Numbered from the stretch's first letter, positions 1 through 8,277 are shown. The stretch: DNA of 17,579 nt from DATKNA01 sp035541595 (GCA_035541595.1 DATKNA010000162.1:1-17579), one strand, 5' to 3'. Notes: generated from the sequence alone by a model not told the origin. Numbers and translations are program-made.

Positions 1-2
1 TC

Positions 3-488
3 TTCTCCTACGGGCTCGGCTGGTTCCCCGGCGGCGGCTCCTACGTGCCGTTCCAGGTCAACCCGGCCCAGTGGGCCTACCACCTCATCCTGCCGTGGGT
101 CACGCTGGCGTTCCTGTACGCCGCGACCTATGCGCGCCTCACTCGGGCAGGCATGCTCGAGACCATGCACGAGGACTACGTGCGCACGGCGCGGGCGAAG
201 GGTCTGCCGGAGCGCCAGGTGATCACGAAGCACGTCATGCGGTCCACGCTGACCCCGATCGTCACGATCTTCGGCCTCGACCTCGGCCTGCTGCTCGGCG
301 GCGCGATCCTCACCGAGAGCACGTTCTCGCTGCCCGGTATCGGCAAGTACACGGTGGACGCCGTCGAAGCCAACGACCTGCCGGCGGTCCTCGGCGTGAC
401 CCTGGTAGCCTCGATCTTCATCATCCTCGCCAACCTCGTCGTGGACATCGTCTACGCCGTCATCGACCCCCGGGTGACCCTGTCGTGA
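3..488 (+). CDS. dppB: Peptide-type ABC importer permease, DppB-like (5' partial)
   Basis: This is the C-terminal 161 residues of an inner-membrane permease of the peptide/nickel (Dpp/Opp) ABC importer family; the start lies left of the window. The frame is open from base 3. It carries the cytoplasmic EAA loop (EDYVRTARAKGLPERQV), which docks onto the ATPases, followed by hydrophobic segments and the family-typical ending DIVYAVIDPRVTLS. The segment TESTFSLPGIGKYTVDAV is characteristic of DppB rather than DppC permeases. Its stop overlaps the GTG of the next ATPase gene (GTGA), so the genes are translationally coupled. A DppC partner is not visible and would have to lie upstream. The real substrate (dipeptide, oligopeptide or other) cannot be read from this fragment. 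Confidence 0.9.
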   Translation, partial: FSYGLGWFPGGGSYVPFQVNPAQWAYHLILPWVTLAFLYAATYARLTRAGMLETMHEDYVRTARAKGLPERQVITKHVMRSTLTPIVTIFGLDLGLLLGGAILTESTFSLPGIGKYTVDAVEANDLPAVLGVTLVASIFIILANLVVDIVYAVIDPRVTLS

Positions 489-1579
489 GCCGCACCGACG
501 AACCCCGCCGGGGAGCCGCGCCGGTCACCGTGCGGGAAGAACCGACGAGTCCCCCGCCGACCTCCTACCTCGAGGTCCGCGACCTCCGGGTGCACTTCCC
601 GACCGACGACGGACTGGTGAAATCCGTCGACGGACTGTCGTTCGCGCTGAACCGCGGCCGGACCCTCGGCATCGTCGGCGAGTCGGGCTCCGGGAAGAGC
701 GTGACGAGCCAGGCGGTGCTCGGCCTGCTCCCGCGCGACACCTCCCGGCTGGGCGGCGAGGTGTGGCTCGACGGAACGGAGCTGATCAGCGCGCCGCCGG
801 AGCTCGTGCGGCACCTGCGGGGGTTGAAGATGGCGATGATCTTCCAGGACCCGCTGTCGGCGATGCACCCGTACTACACCGTGGGCAATCAGATCATCGA
901 GGCGTACCGTATCCACCACGAGGGCACGTCGAAGAAGGCGGCCCGGGAGCGGGCCGTCGACCTGCTGGGCCGGGTCGGCATCCCGGAGCCCCGCCAGCGT
1001 GTGGACGACTACCCGCACCAGTTCTCCGGCGGCATGCGCCAACGCGCGATGATCGCGATGGCCTTGGTCAACGACCCTGCTCTGCTCATCGCCGACGAGC
1101 CGACCACAGCCCTCGACGTCACGGTGCAGGCCCAGATCCTCGACCTCATCCGCGACCTGCAGCACGAGTTCGAGAGCGCCGTCATCATCATCACGCACGA
1201 CCTCGGCGTCGTCGCCGAGCTGGCCGACGACATCCTCGTCATGTACGCCGGCAAGGCCGTCGAGTACGGCGGCAGCGAGGACGTGTTCCGGGCGCCCGAG
1301 CACCCCTACACCTGGGGGCTGCTCAGCTCGATGCCCCGGATGGACCGTGAGCAGCAGGAGCGCCTCGTCCCGATCAAGGGCACACCGCCGAGCCTCATCA
1401 ACGTCCCGACCGGATGCGCGTTCCACCCCCGTTGCCCCTACGAACCGTTGACCGAGGGGCTCGGCCGCACCGTGGTTCCCGAGCTCGAGCCGACCTCGCC
1501 GGGCCATCTCGTCCGGTGCCACCTCGACCGGGAGCAGCGCCGCCGGATCTTCAAGGAGGAGGTGACTCCGAGGCTGTGA
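485..1579 (+). CDS. dppD: Peptide ABC importer ATPase, DppD/OppD-like
   Basis: This is an ATP-binding subunit of about 364 aa that powers uptake through the upstream permease on the cytoplasmic face. Visible motifs are Walker A GESGSGKS (residues 65-72), Q-loop MIFQDPLSAMHP, signature FSGGMRQRAMIA, Walker B LLIADEPTTALD and switch His in IIITHDLG. The C-terminal oligo_HPN region (GTPPSLINVPTGCAFHPRCPY) is typical of the family. I chose GTG at 485 because it overlaps the permease stop by 4 nt; an in-frame GTG at 530 is a weaker alternative. Oddity: the family's four-cysteine C-terminal motif is incomplete. Cysteines corresponding to sites 1, 2 and 4 are present, but site 3 is replaced in PYEPLTEGLGRT. 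The partner DppF keeps all four. Substrate is unknown. Confidence 0.93.
   Translation: MSRTDEPRRGAAPVTVREEPTSPPPTSYLEVRDLRVHFPTDDGLVKSVDGLSFALNRGRTLGIVGESGSGKSVTSQAVLGLLPRDTSRLGGEVWLDGTELISAPPELVRHLRGLKMAMIFQDPLSAMHPYYTVGNQIIEAYRIHHEGTSKKAARERAVDLLGRVGIPEPRQRVDDYPHQFSGGMRQRAMIAMALVNDPALLIADEPTTALDVTVQAQILDLIRDLQHEFESAVIIITHDLGVVAELADDILVMYAGKAVEYGGSEDVFRAPEHPYTWGLLSSMPRMDREQQERLVPIKGTPPSLINVPTGCAFHPRCPYEPLTEGLGRTVVPELEPTSPGHLVRCHLDREQRRRIFKEEVTPRL
1557..1565 (+). promoter_or_regulatory. Strong Shine-Dalgarno for dppF
   Basis: AGGAGGTGA, a perfect match to the anti-Shine-Dalgarno, lies inside the end of dppD and ends 10 nt before GTG 1576. It decides the dppF start, since the frame itself is open much further upstream. 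Confidence 0.75.
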
Positions 1580-2646
1580 GCATCGCATCCGAGCCCTCCG
1601 CCGAGCGCCGGGCCGAGCGCCCGGCGGAGGACCTGCTCGCCGTCTCCGGGCTGCAGAAGTACTTCCCGATCACCAAGGGCCTGTTCCGCCGGCAGGTGGG
1701 TGCGGTCAAGGCGGTCGACGGCATCGACTTCACCGTCCGGCGGGGGGAGACGCTCGGCATCGTCGGCGAGAGCGGTTGCGGCAAGACCACGACCGGCCGT
1801 CTCGTCACCCGGCTCGCCGAGCCCACCGGCGGCACCATCACGTTCGAGGGTCGGGACATCTCCCATCTCTCGCAGCGCGCGCTCCGCCCGCTGCGCCACG
1901 ACATTCAGATCATCTTCCAGGACCCTTACTCGTCGCTCAACCCGCGCCACACCGTGGGCGCGATCGTCGCGGCGCCCTACTACCTGCAGGGCGTCAAGCC
2001 GCAGGGCGGCATCAAGAAGGCCGTGCAAGACCAGCTGGAGCTGGTCGGCCTCAACCCCGAGCACTACAACCGCTACCCGCACGAGTTCTCCGGCGGCCAG
2101 CGTCAGCGCATCGGGGTCGCCCGCGCGCTCGCGCTCAGGCCGAAGCTGATCGTGGCAGACGAGCCGGTCTCCGCCCTGGACGTGTCCATCCAGGCGCAGG
2201 TGGTCAACCTCTTGGAAGACCTTCAGGACGAGCTCGACCTCACCTACATGATCATCGCCCACGACCTGTCCGTCGTCCGCCACATCAGCGATCGCGTCGC
2301 GGTCATGTACCTCGGCAAGATCGTCGAGCTCGGTCAGCGCGACCAGGTGTACCAGACGCCGATGCACCCCTACACGACCGCCCTGCTCTCCGCGGTGCCG
2401 CTGCCGGATCCCTCCCGGCGGGAGCAGCGGGAGCGGATACTGCTGCACGGCGACGTCCCCAGCCCGATCAACCCGCCGCCCGCCTGCCGTTTCCACACGC
2501 GCTGCTGGAAGGCGCAGGAGATCTGCCGGACGGTCGAGCCGCCGCTGCGCGAACTGCGCCCCGGGCAGCGCGTCGCGTGCCACTTCCCGGAGAACTCCCC
2601 GCCTGGCAGCGACACCCCGACCCCGGGGTCCGTCCCGGCAGCCTGA
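1576..2646 (+). CDS. dppF: Peptide ABC importer ATPase, DppF/OppF-like
   Basis: This is the second ATPase (about 356 aa) of the importer, expected to form a heterodimer with the DppD-like protein. It shows Walker A GESGCGKT (about residues 64-71), Q-loop IIFQDPYSSLNPRHTVG, signature FSGGQRQRIGVARAL, Walker B LIVADEPVSALD and switch His in MIIAHDLSVVRH. The C-terminus has the complete four-cysteine motif of the family (CRFHTRCWKAQEIC, then ACHFPE), which family knowledge links to an Fe-S cluster. The GTG start overlaps the dppD stop (GTGA) and has an excellent Shine-Dalgarno 10 nt upstream. It is the last gene of the operon; a hairpin-rich, convergent intergenic region follows. Confidence 0.93.
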   Translation: MSIASEPSAERRAERPAEDLLAVSGLQKYFPITKGLFRRQVGAVKAVDGIDFTVRRGETLGIVGESGCGKTTTGRLVTRLAEPTGGTITFEGRDISHLSQRALRPLRHDIQIIFQDPYSSLNPRHTVGAIVAAPYYLQGVKPQGGIKKAVQDQLELVGLNPEHYNRYPHEFSGGQRQRIGVARALALRPKLIVADEPVSALDVSIQAQVVNLLEDLQDELDLTYMIIAHDLSVVRHISDRVAVMYLGKIVELGQRDQVYQTPMHPYTTALLSAVPLPDPSRREQRERILLHGDVPSPINPPPACRFHTRCWKAQEICRTVEPPLRELRPGQRVACHFPENSPPGSDTPTPGSVPAA

Positions 2647-2704
2647 CGCCTCCTCTCCGGGATCAAGGGATCCAAGGGGCCACGCATCAGGCCGGCGTGT
2701 CATA

Positions 2705-2762
2705 GCCGCCGCACGGGCCGATCGACCGGCCCGTGCGCCGGACGATCGGCCGGTGCGGCGGC
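2705..2762. terminator. Nested inverted repeats between convergent operons
   Basis: A 10-bp perfect stem (2711-2720 with 2727-2736, loop ATCGAC) sits between the convergent dppF and FtsX-like genes. A second 10-bp inverted repeat (2705-2714 with 2753-2762, GCCGCCGCAC/GTGCGGCGGC) shares four bases with it, so the two structures are mutually exclusive. There is no T-tract on either strand, as is common for actinobacterial terminators. A bidirectional terminator is inferred from position and symmetry. Confidence 0.5.
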
Positions 2763-2772
2763 CGCCGCGGGG

Positions 2773-5313
2773 CTATTCCGTGGCGATGGCCTTCAGGACA
2801 TCGAGGCGAACCGCCCGGATCGCGGGGAGCACCGCGGCGACCACGCCGGCGATGGTGGCGACGACGAGGACGGCGATGATGGTCCCCCAGGGGATGGCCA
2901 AAGTCTCCAACCCCTGATCGCGTAGGCCGCGCTGCAGCGCGACGCCCACACCGAGGCCGAGCACCGTTCCGAGGACGGCGCCGAACAAGGCGGTCGCGAT
3001 GGCTTCGATGGTGATGGTCCGGCTGAGCTGGCCGCGGGTCAGCCCGACGGCACGGAGCAGCCCGATCTCCCTCGTCCGCTCGAACACCGACAGCGCCAGG
3101 GTGTTGACGATCCCGAGCACCGCGATGATCACGGCGAGCGCGAGCAACGCGTAGATGAGCAGCAGCAAGGTGTTGATCTGCGATGCCTGATCGCTGGTGA
3201 ACTGGGCCGCGTCCTGGACCGAGACCACGATGAACGGCTTCACGGTGTTCACCAGCGACGTGTGCAGCCGCGCCAGGTCCGCGCCCGGCTTCGCCTTCAC
3301 ATAGACGATGAAGTCGGCCTGCCGGGCCGCCGGCGTCGACCGCAGGTAGAGGTCCCGGGGGACGATGACGGACGGATCGTTGAGCACCTGGCTCCTGGCG
3401 AAAATGCCGCCGATGGTCAGCTTCTGGCCGGTCGCCGTGCCGATGCTCCCGGTGAGGGTCTGTCCGAGAGTCAGCCTGTGGTCCTTCGCGAACCTGTCGC
3501 TGACGACGACCCGGCCGGACGACAGGGCGTCCAGCGACCCCGATGTCATGGTGATGACGACGTTGTCGCGCAGACCCCGGGCGTCGGCCGCGATCCCGTT
3601 GACGGCTCCGATGCCGCCGCCGATGGTCACGGGCACGACCCCGATCGTGGCGACCGAGGCGACCTCGGGCAGCTTCTCGACGGTCGTCGCGACGGTCGGC
3701 GGGATCGGCTGCTGGCCCCCGTTGAGCACGTAGTCGGCGGTGAGCTGGCTGTCGACCAGGTCCGACACGCTGGCCTTCGCCGACTGCGCGGCGACCGAGA
3801 ACATCGCCACCAGGGCCAGCCCGATGAGCAGTGCGCTCGCCGTCGTCGCCGTCCGCCGTGGCATCCGCAGCGCGTTCTCTCGCGCCAGCCTGCCGACGGC
3901 GCCCGAGACGAGGACGAACGGAGCCGCGACGGCACGGATCACAGGCCGGGCGACGAGCGGGGCGGCGATGAGCAGCCCGACCAGGGTGAGCACCGCCCCG
4001 AGGACGAAGCGGCCCCAGCCGACCTCGCTCGGCGTGACCGCCGCCAGGATCGCCAGGACTCCGAGCACGACGGCCGCCCCACCCACGATGCCCCGCAGAC
4101 GCAGCCCCTTCGGTGTCGCCGTGACCTCGTCGCGCATGGCGGCGACCGGGGCGATCCGCGAGGCACGTATGGCCGGCAACGTCGCCGCCGCGACCGTGAC
4201 ACCGATCCCGATCACGAGGCTCCAGGTGATCGTGTGTGGGAGCACCGGCAGGCCGCCGGAGATCTTGAGCCCGAAGGTCCCGAAGAACGCCTTGAGCAGG
4301 GACGCGAGCCCGAGCCCCACGATGATGCCCAGGACGGCGCCGAGGAGTCCGACGATCGCCGCCTCCCCGAGCACGGACCCGATCACCTGACGGCGTTGGG
4401 CGCCGACCGCACGGAGCAGGGCCAGTTCACGGGTCCGCTGGGCGACGAGCATCGAGAACGTGTTGTAGATGATGAATGCGCCGACCACGACGCTGATGAA
4501 CGCGAAGACGAGCAGGAAGACGTTGATGAAGCCGAGCGCGTCGCGAATGCTCTTCTTGCTCTCGGAGATCACCGTCTGACCGGTCACCGCCTCGGCCGAG
4601 CGCGGCAGGACGGCGGCGATGCGGTCGCGAAGCTCCGCTTGACCCGTGCCCGGCATCGCCTGGACGGAGAACGACGGCACCGTGCGGTCCGGGGCGAACT
4701 CCCGGATCGCGGTCTGCTCGTCCACCGCGACGATCGTGGCACCCGCGAGGCCGACGTCGAACGACGCCTCGCCCACGATGGTGACCTCGCGCGGGATTCC
4801 CGCGATCACCGCCTGCGTCCGGTCACCGACCTTCAGGCCGGAGAGCTTGAGCGTCGAGGACTCCAGCACGACCTCGCCCGGCCCGGTCGGCGCACGGCCC
4901 TGGACGAGGTGCAGCGAGGGGTCGTCGGGGCGGAACGGGAAGGACAGGGTCGGCGCCCCACCGTTGCGCACCGCCGTCCCGTCCTTGCCCACCAGGACCG
5001 CGCTGCCCTGGATGTCGGCGGTGACCCGCCGGACCCCGTCCACACCTCGCAGCGTGTCCGCCAGCGTGAGCGGCAGCTGCTCGCGGACCGGCTGGCCGCC
5101 CTGGTTCGCGGGGGTCCGACCAGCCTCCTTCCCGCGGACCTGCACGTCCAGGCCCTTGCTGCCCTGCTCGACGATGCTGTCGAAGGTCTTGTTGATGCTG
5201 TCGGTGAGGACGAAGGTCCCCGCGATGAGGGCGACGCCCAGCGACACCGACACGATGGTGAGCACGAAGCGCAGGACGTGGCCGGTCACCCCGCGCAGAG
5301 TGACGCGCAGCAT
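2773..5313 (-). CDS. FtsX/MacB-type ABC transporter permease, duplicated architecture
   Basis: This is an 846-aa membrane protein, the permease half of a LolCDE/MacB-class ABC system. Such systems typically extrude or mechanically transmit signals rather than import. Hydrophobic segments can be seen at about residues 14-37, then an extracytoplasmic MacB_PCD-like domain. A first FtsX core follows (about 260-390, containing QRTRELALLRAVGAQRRQV). Then come linker helices (about 410-510), a second extracytoplasmic domain and a second FtsX core at the C-terminus (ERTREIGLLRAVGLTRGQL). About ten helices are expected. The two copies of the TRE-LLRAVG motif show the internal duplication. ATG 5313 lies 2 nt after the ATPase stop, so the two are co-transcribed. 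The cargo cannot be inferred; antimicrobial, lipid and lipoprotein export are all possible. Confidence 0.9.
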   Translation of the reverse strand: MLRVTLRGVTGHVLRFVLTIVSVSLGVALIAGTFVLTDSINKTFDSIVEQGSKGLDVQVRGKEAGRTPANQGGQPVREQLPLTLADTLRGVDGVRRVTADIQGSAVLVGKDGTAVRNGGAPTLSFPFRPDDPSLHLVQGRAPTGPGEVVLESSTLKLSGLKVGDRTQAVIAGIPREVTIVGEASFDVGLAGATIVAVDEQTAIREFAPDRTVPSFSVQAMPGTGQAELRDRIAAVLPRSAEAVTGQTVISESKKSIRDALGFINVFLLVFAFISVVVGAFIIYNTFSMLVAQRTRELALLRAVGAQRRQVIGSVLGEAAIVGLLGAVLGIIVGLGLASLLKAFFGTFGLKISGGLPVLPHTITWSLVIGIGVTVAAATLPAIRASRIAPVAAMRDEVTATPKGLRLRGIVGGAAVVLGVLAILAAVTPSEVGWGRFVLGAVLTLVGLLIAAPLVARPVIRAVAAPFVLVSGAVGRLARENALRMPRRTATTASALLIGLALVAMFSVAAQSAKASVSDLVDSQLTADYVLNGGQQPIPPTVATTVEKLPEVASVATIGVVPVTIGGGIGAVNGIAADARGLRDNVVITMTSGSLDALSSGRVVVSDRFAKDHRLTLGQTLTGSIGTATGQKLTIGGIFARSQVLNDPSVIVPRDLYLRSTPAARQADFIVYVKAKPGADLARLHTSLVNTVKPFIVVSVQDAAQFTSDQASQINTLLLLIYALLALAVIIAVLGIVNTLALSVFERTREIGLLRAVGLTRGQLSRTITIEAIATALFGAVLGTVLGLGVGVALQRGLRDQGLETLAIPWGTIIAVLVVATIAGVVAAVLPAIRAVRLDVLKAIATE

Positions 5314-5315
5314 GG

Positions 5316-6080
5316 TCAGTTCAGCCGCCCCACGAGCTCGAAGTTCCTCATCCGCTCCAGCACCCGATCACTGGTGGGCGACAGCAGTTCGTCGACGATG
5401 CGGCCGTCCACCAGGAAGAGCACGCGGTCGGCGTATCCCGCCGCCCCGGGGTCGTGCGTGACCATGACGACGGTCTGGTGGTACTCGTCCACCGAGCGGC
5501 GCAGGAAGCCGAGGATCTCGGCGCTCGCGTGGCTGTCGAGGTTGCCGGTCGGCTCGTCGGCGAACACGATCGCGGGCCGGCTGACAAGGGCCCGGGCGCA
5601 GGCCACCCGTTGCTGCTGACCACCGGAGAGCTCGGACGGCCGGTGCGACAGCCGGTCGCGCAGTCCGAGGGTGTCGATGACGCTGTCGAACCACTCCTGG
5701 TCGACCTTGCGGCCGGCGATGTCGAGCGGGAGCGTGATGTTCTCTCGGGCGGACAAGGTCGGCACGAGGTTGAACGCCTGGAAGACGAAGCCGAGCCGCT
5801 CGCGCCGGAGCTTCGTCAAGGCCTTGTCGCCCAGCCCGGCGACCTCCACCCCGTCGATCACCACCCGACCGCTCGTCGGCCGGTCCAGGGCGGCCATGCA
5901 GTGCATGAGGGTGGACTTTCCCGAGCCGGACGGCCCCATGATCGCGGTCATCCTCGCGCGAGAGAACTCCACGCTGACGCCGTCCAGGGCTCGCACCTGA
6001 GCCTCGCCCTCGCCGTACACCTTGATCAGATCAATGGCCTGGGCCACGACCTCGCCCTGATCCGGGGGCAGCTCGGTCAT
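5316..6080 (-). CDS. ABC transporter ATPase, LolD/MacB/FtsE-type
   Basis: This is a cytoplasmic ATPase of 254 aa that partners the FtsX-like permease encoded directly downstream. Motifs are Walker A GPSGSGKST, signature LSGGQQQRVACARAL, Walker B AIVFADEPTGNLD (the TGNLD form is typical of the LolD/MacB group) and switch His in VMVTHDPGAAGYADR. The frame is open for 46 more codons upstream. I chose ATG 6080 because it yields the normal family length, starts the conserved sequence (MTELPPDQG) and has a GGAAGGA Shine-Dalgarno 7 nt before it; the extra residues look like random Pro/Arg-rich sequence. I see no consensus -10 in the 165 nt upstream, so its promoter is unresolved. Confidence 0.92.
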   Translation of the reverse strand: MTELPPDQGEVVAQAIDLIKVYGEGEAQVRALDGVSVEFSRARMTAIMGPSGSGKSTLMHCMAALDRPTSGRVVIDGVEVAGLGDKALTKLRRERLGFVFQAFNLVPTLSARENITLPLDIAGRKVDQEWFDSVIDTLGLRDRLSHRPSELSGGQQQRVACARALVSRPAIVFADEPTGNLDSHASAEILGFLRRSVDEYHQTVVMVTHDPGAAGYADRVLFLVDGRIVDELLSPTSDRVLERMRNFELVGRLN

Positions 6081-6245
6081 GTGCTGTTCCTTCCCTCGAG
6101 AACGTCTTCGCGACAATCCTCCCGGTGACCCCACCCCCGCCATGACGGGCGAGGGGTGGACAGGTTCCCGGGCGTTCGCGTTCGCGTCCGCACCCGGGCC
6201 CGGCCGGATCGGATGCACGGATCGGACGGCTACCTGGATGCCCAG

Positions 6246-7100
6246 TCAACTCTCGTCCATCCCCGGTGTGTCCGGCACGGACGCCGCCGGACCGCAGACG
6301 CGCTCCACCGCGTCCTGCGGCAACGGTGGTGGCGTGCCGCCGAAGGCCGGGCACAACGCCCGGTGGTCGCACCAGTCGCACAGCCGGCCGGGCGACGCCC
6401 GCCAGTCACCCGTGCGAGCCGCACGATCGATCGCCACCCAGAGCGCTCGGACCTTGCGTTCGGTCGCCAGCAGTTCCTCCTCACCCGGCGGATGGCGCAG
6501 CATCTCGCCGTCGCCCAGGTAGACCAGCTGCAGCAGAGCCGGGACCCGGCCGTGCAACCGCCACAACACGAGCGCGTAGAACTTCATCTGGAACAGCGCC
6601 TTGGCCTCGAACAGCGGCGAGGGAGCGCGCCCGGTCTTGTAGTCGACGACGCGCATCCGCCCGTCCGCTGCGACGTCGAGCCGGTCGACGTAGCCACGTA
6701 GTTGCAGCCCGTCGTCCAAGGTCGTCTCGACGTACAACTCGCGCTCGGCCGGCTCCAGCCTCGTCGGGTCCTCCAGCTCGAACCAGCGGGCCAGGAGCTC
6801 CTCCGCCCCGGCGAGCCAGCCGTCGACGGCGACCTGGTCACCGTCGAACAAGCCGGCCAACTCGGGCTCGTTCGCCCGGACGCGTTCCCACTGCGGCACC
6901 AGCATCGAGCGGGCCGAGCGCAGGGTGCGCTCCGGGGCCGGGAGGTCGAAGAGCTTCTCCAGCACCGCGTGCACCACGGTCCCGCGGGCCGCAGCAGGGC
7001 TGGGCGCCTCGGGCAGGCGGTCGACCACCCGGAACCGGTACAGCAGCGGGCACTGCATGAAGTCGGCCGCCCGGGAGGGCGACAACGCGGTCGGCGCCAT
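6246..7100 (-). CDS. RecB-family PD-(D/E)XK nuclease with four-Cys Fe-S motif
   Basis: This 284-aa protein has the architecture of stand-alone RecB/AddB/Cas4-type nucleases. The active-site series is visible: His44 in GTVVHAVLEKL, Asp139 in LRGYVDRLD, Asp153 and Lys155 in VVDYKTGRAP, and a following QMKFYALV helix. Cys17 (FMQCPLLY) and Cys241, Cys244 and Cys250 (CDWCDHRALC) match the one-plus-three arrangement that holds a [4Fe-4S] cluster in AddB and Cas4. Metal-dependent DNA cleavage is inferred from this. It is divergent from trmI, as in the M. tuberculosis Rv2119/Rv2118c neighbourhood, and no helicase is nearby. ATG 7100 is preceded by TAGGGT at leaderless spacing rather than by a Shine-Dalgarno. 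Its biological role is not established. Confidence 0.85.
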   Translation of the reverse strand: MAPTALSPSRAADFMQCPLLYRFRVVDRLPEAPSPAAARGTVVHAVLEKLFDLPAPERTLRSARSMLVPQWERVRANEPELAGLFDGDQVAVDGWLAGAEELLARWFELEDPTRLEPAERELYVETTLDDGLQLRGYVDRLDVAADGRMRVVDYKTGRAPSPLFEAKALFQMKFYALVLWRLHGRVPALLQLVYLGDGEMLRHPPGEEELLATERKVRALWVAIDRAARTGDWRASPGRLCDWCDHRALCPAFGGTPPPLPQDAVERVCGPAASVPDTPGMDES

Positions 7101-7107
7101 AGCAGGA

Positions 7108-7117
7108 ACCCTAGGCG
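7108..7117. promoter_or_regulatory. Possible shared, bidirectional -10 element
   Basis: The sequence ACCCTAGGCG reads TAGGGT on the minus strand (7113-7108, 7 nt before the ATG of the RecB-like gene) and TAGGCG on the plus strand (7112-7117, 46 nt before the trmI start). Both resemble actinobacterial -10 hexamers; the minus one fits TANNNT and the plus one misses the final T. No convincing -35 on either side. Confidence 0.4.
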
Positions 7118-7163
7118 TGACCGCCGACAGACGGCCGTCGTCGCCGAGGGGAGCGCACGGGGA

Positions 7164-8258
7164 GTGACAGACTACTCATCCGTGACCACGCCCGACGCCG
7201 ACGCCTCCGGCGCGCCCGTTCCTCCTCCGGGGGCGGTGCCGCCAACCGCGCCCGCGGCGCCCGACGCGCGCGGACCGACGGGGGCTGCGGCGCGGCGCGG
7301 CCTCCTACGCCCGGGGGACCGGGTCCAACTGACCGACCCGAAGGGCCGCCTGCACACCATCACCCTGTCCCCGGGCCGCGAGTTCCACACGCACCGGGGC
7401 CTCTTCCGCCACGACGACCTCATCGGGCGACCCGAGGGCACCGTCGTCCGCAACACCGCGGGCGTCGAGTACCTCGCGCTGCGTCCCCTGCTGGCGGACT
7501 ACGTGCTGTCGATGCCCCGCGGAGCCGCGGTCGTCTACCCCAAGGACGCCGGGCAGATCGTCGCCATGGCCGACATCTTCCCCGGAGCCCGGGTCGTCGA
7601 AGCCGGCGTCGGCTCGGGGGCCCTTACCATGTCCCTGCTGCGCGCGGTCGGCGACCAGGGGATGGTCCACTCCTACGAGCGGCGCGGCGACTTCGCGGAG
7701 ATCGCCCGGGTCAACGTCGAGACGTTCTTCGGCGGGCCGCACCCCGCATGGCGCGTGACGGTCGGTGACCTCGCCGAGAGCCTCGACGAGGCGGACGTCG
7801 ACCGCGTGGTGCTCGACATGCTCGCGCCCTGGGACTGCCTGGACGCCGTCGCGGCCGCGCTCGCACCCGGCGGCGTCCTCATCTGCTACGTCGCCACGGC
7901 GACCCAGCTGTCCCGGGTGGCGGAGGCGATCCGGGACGACGGCCGGTACACGGAGCCCGCCGCGTGGGAGTCGATCGTCCGGGGCTGGCACCTGGAAGGC
8001 CTCGCCGTCCGGCCGCAGCACCGGATGGTCGGTCACACCGGGTTCCTGCTCACCACCCGACGGCTCGCCGACGGCGTGCCACCGCCGGTGCGGCGGCGCC
8101 GACCGGCGGGCACCACCCGGAACGCCGGGGACGAGGCGGTCGAGGCCTGGGGCGAGTGGACCGCTCAGGACCTCGGCGAGCGCCCGGTGTCGGAGAGAAA
8201 GGTGCGCCGGGTGCGGGCGGGAACCGGCCCCTACCGGCCAATCACAATCGAAGAGTAA
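7164..8258 (+). CDS. trmI: tRNA (adenine-58-N1)-methyltransferase TrmI
   Basis: This SAM-dependent enzyme makes m1A58 in the T-loop of tRNAs and works as a tetramer in the cytoplasm. The core closely follows the actinobacterial TrmI pattern I recall for Rv2118c: RVQLTDPKGR, FHTHRG, LRPLLADYVLSMPRGA, YPKDAGQIV, SAM motif VVEAGVGSGALTMSLLRAVG (from about residue 143), VLDMLAPW and GLAVRPQHRMVGHTGFL. At about 364 aa it is longer than Rv2118c (about 280): a Pro/Ala-rich N-terminus of some 45 residues and a basic C-terminal tail of about 60 residues are added. GTG 7164 has AGGGGAG 10 nt upstream; GTG 7182 is the alternative start. It is the usual neighbour of mpa in actinobacteria. Confidence 0.93.
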   Translation: MTDYSSVTTPDADASGAPVPPPGAVPPTAPAAPDARGPTGAAARRGLLRPGDRVQLTDPKGRLHTITLSPGREFHTHRGLFRHDDLIGRPEGTVVRNTAGVEYLALRPLLADYVLSMPRGAAVVYPKDAGQIVAMADIFPGARVVEAGVGSGALTMSLLRAVGDQGMVHSYERRGDFAEIARVNVETFFGGPHPAWRVTVGDLAESLDEADVDRVVLDMLAPWDCLDAVAAALAPGGVLICYVATATQLSRVAEAIRDDGRYTEPAAWESIVRGWHLEGLAVRPQHRMVGHTGFLLTTRRLADGVPPPVRRRRPAGTTRNAGDEAVEAWGEWTAQDLGERPVSERKVRRVRAGTGPYRPITIEE

Positions 8259-8277
8259 CGAAATGGATACTCTCTGA

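Noticed and set aside
452..2703. Long minus-strand frames opposite dppD and dppF
   Set aside because: They mirror the codons of the two ATPase genes and show no family motifs.
3262..5619. Very long open frame (785 codons) on the + strand opposite the FtsX-like and ATPase genes
   Set aside because: It is a high-GC antisense shadow: the translation is Arg/Asp/Gly-rich low complexity with no domains, while the minus strand shows clear ABC motifs.
6081..6218. 46-residue N-terminal extension of the LolD/MacB-type ATPase
   Set aside because: Low-complexity composition, and ATG 6080 has a good Shine-Dalgarno and gives normal family length.
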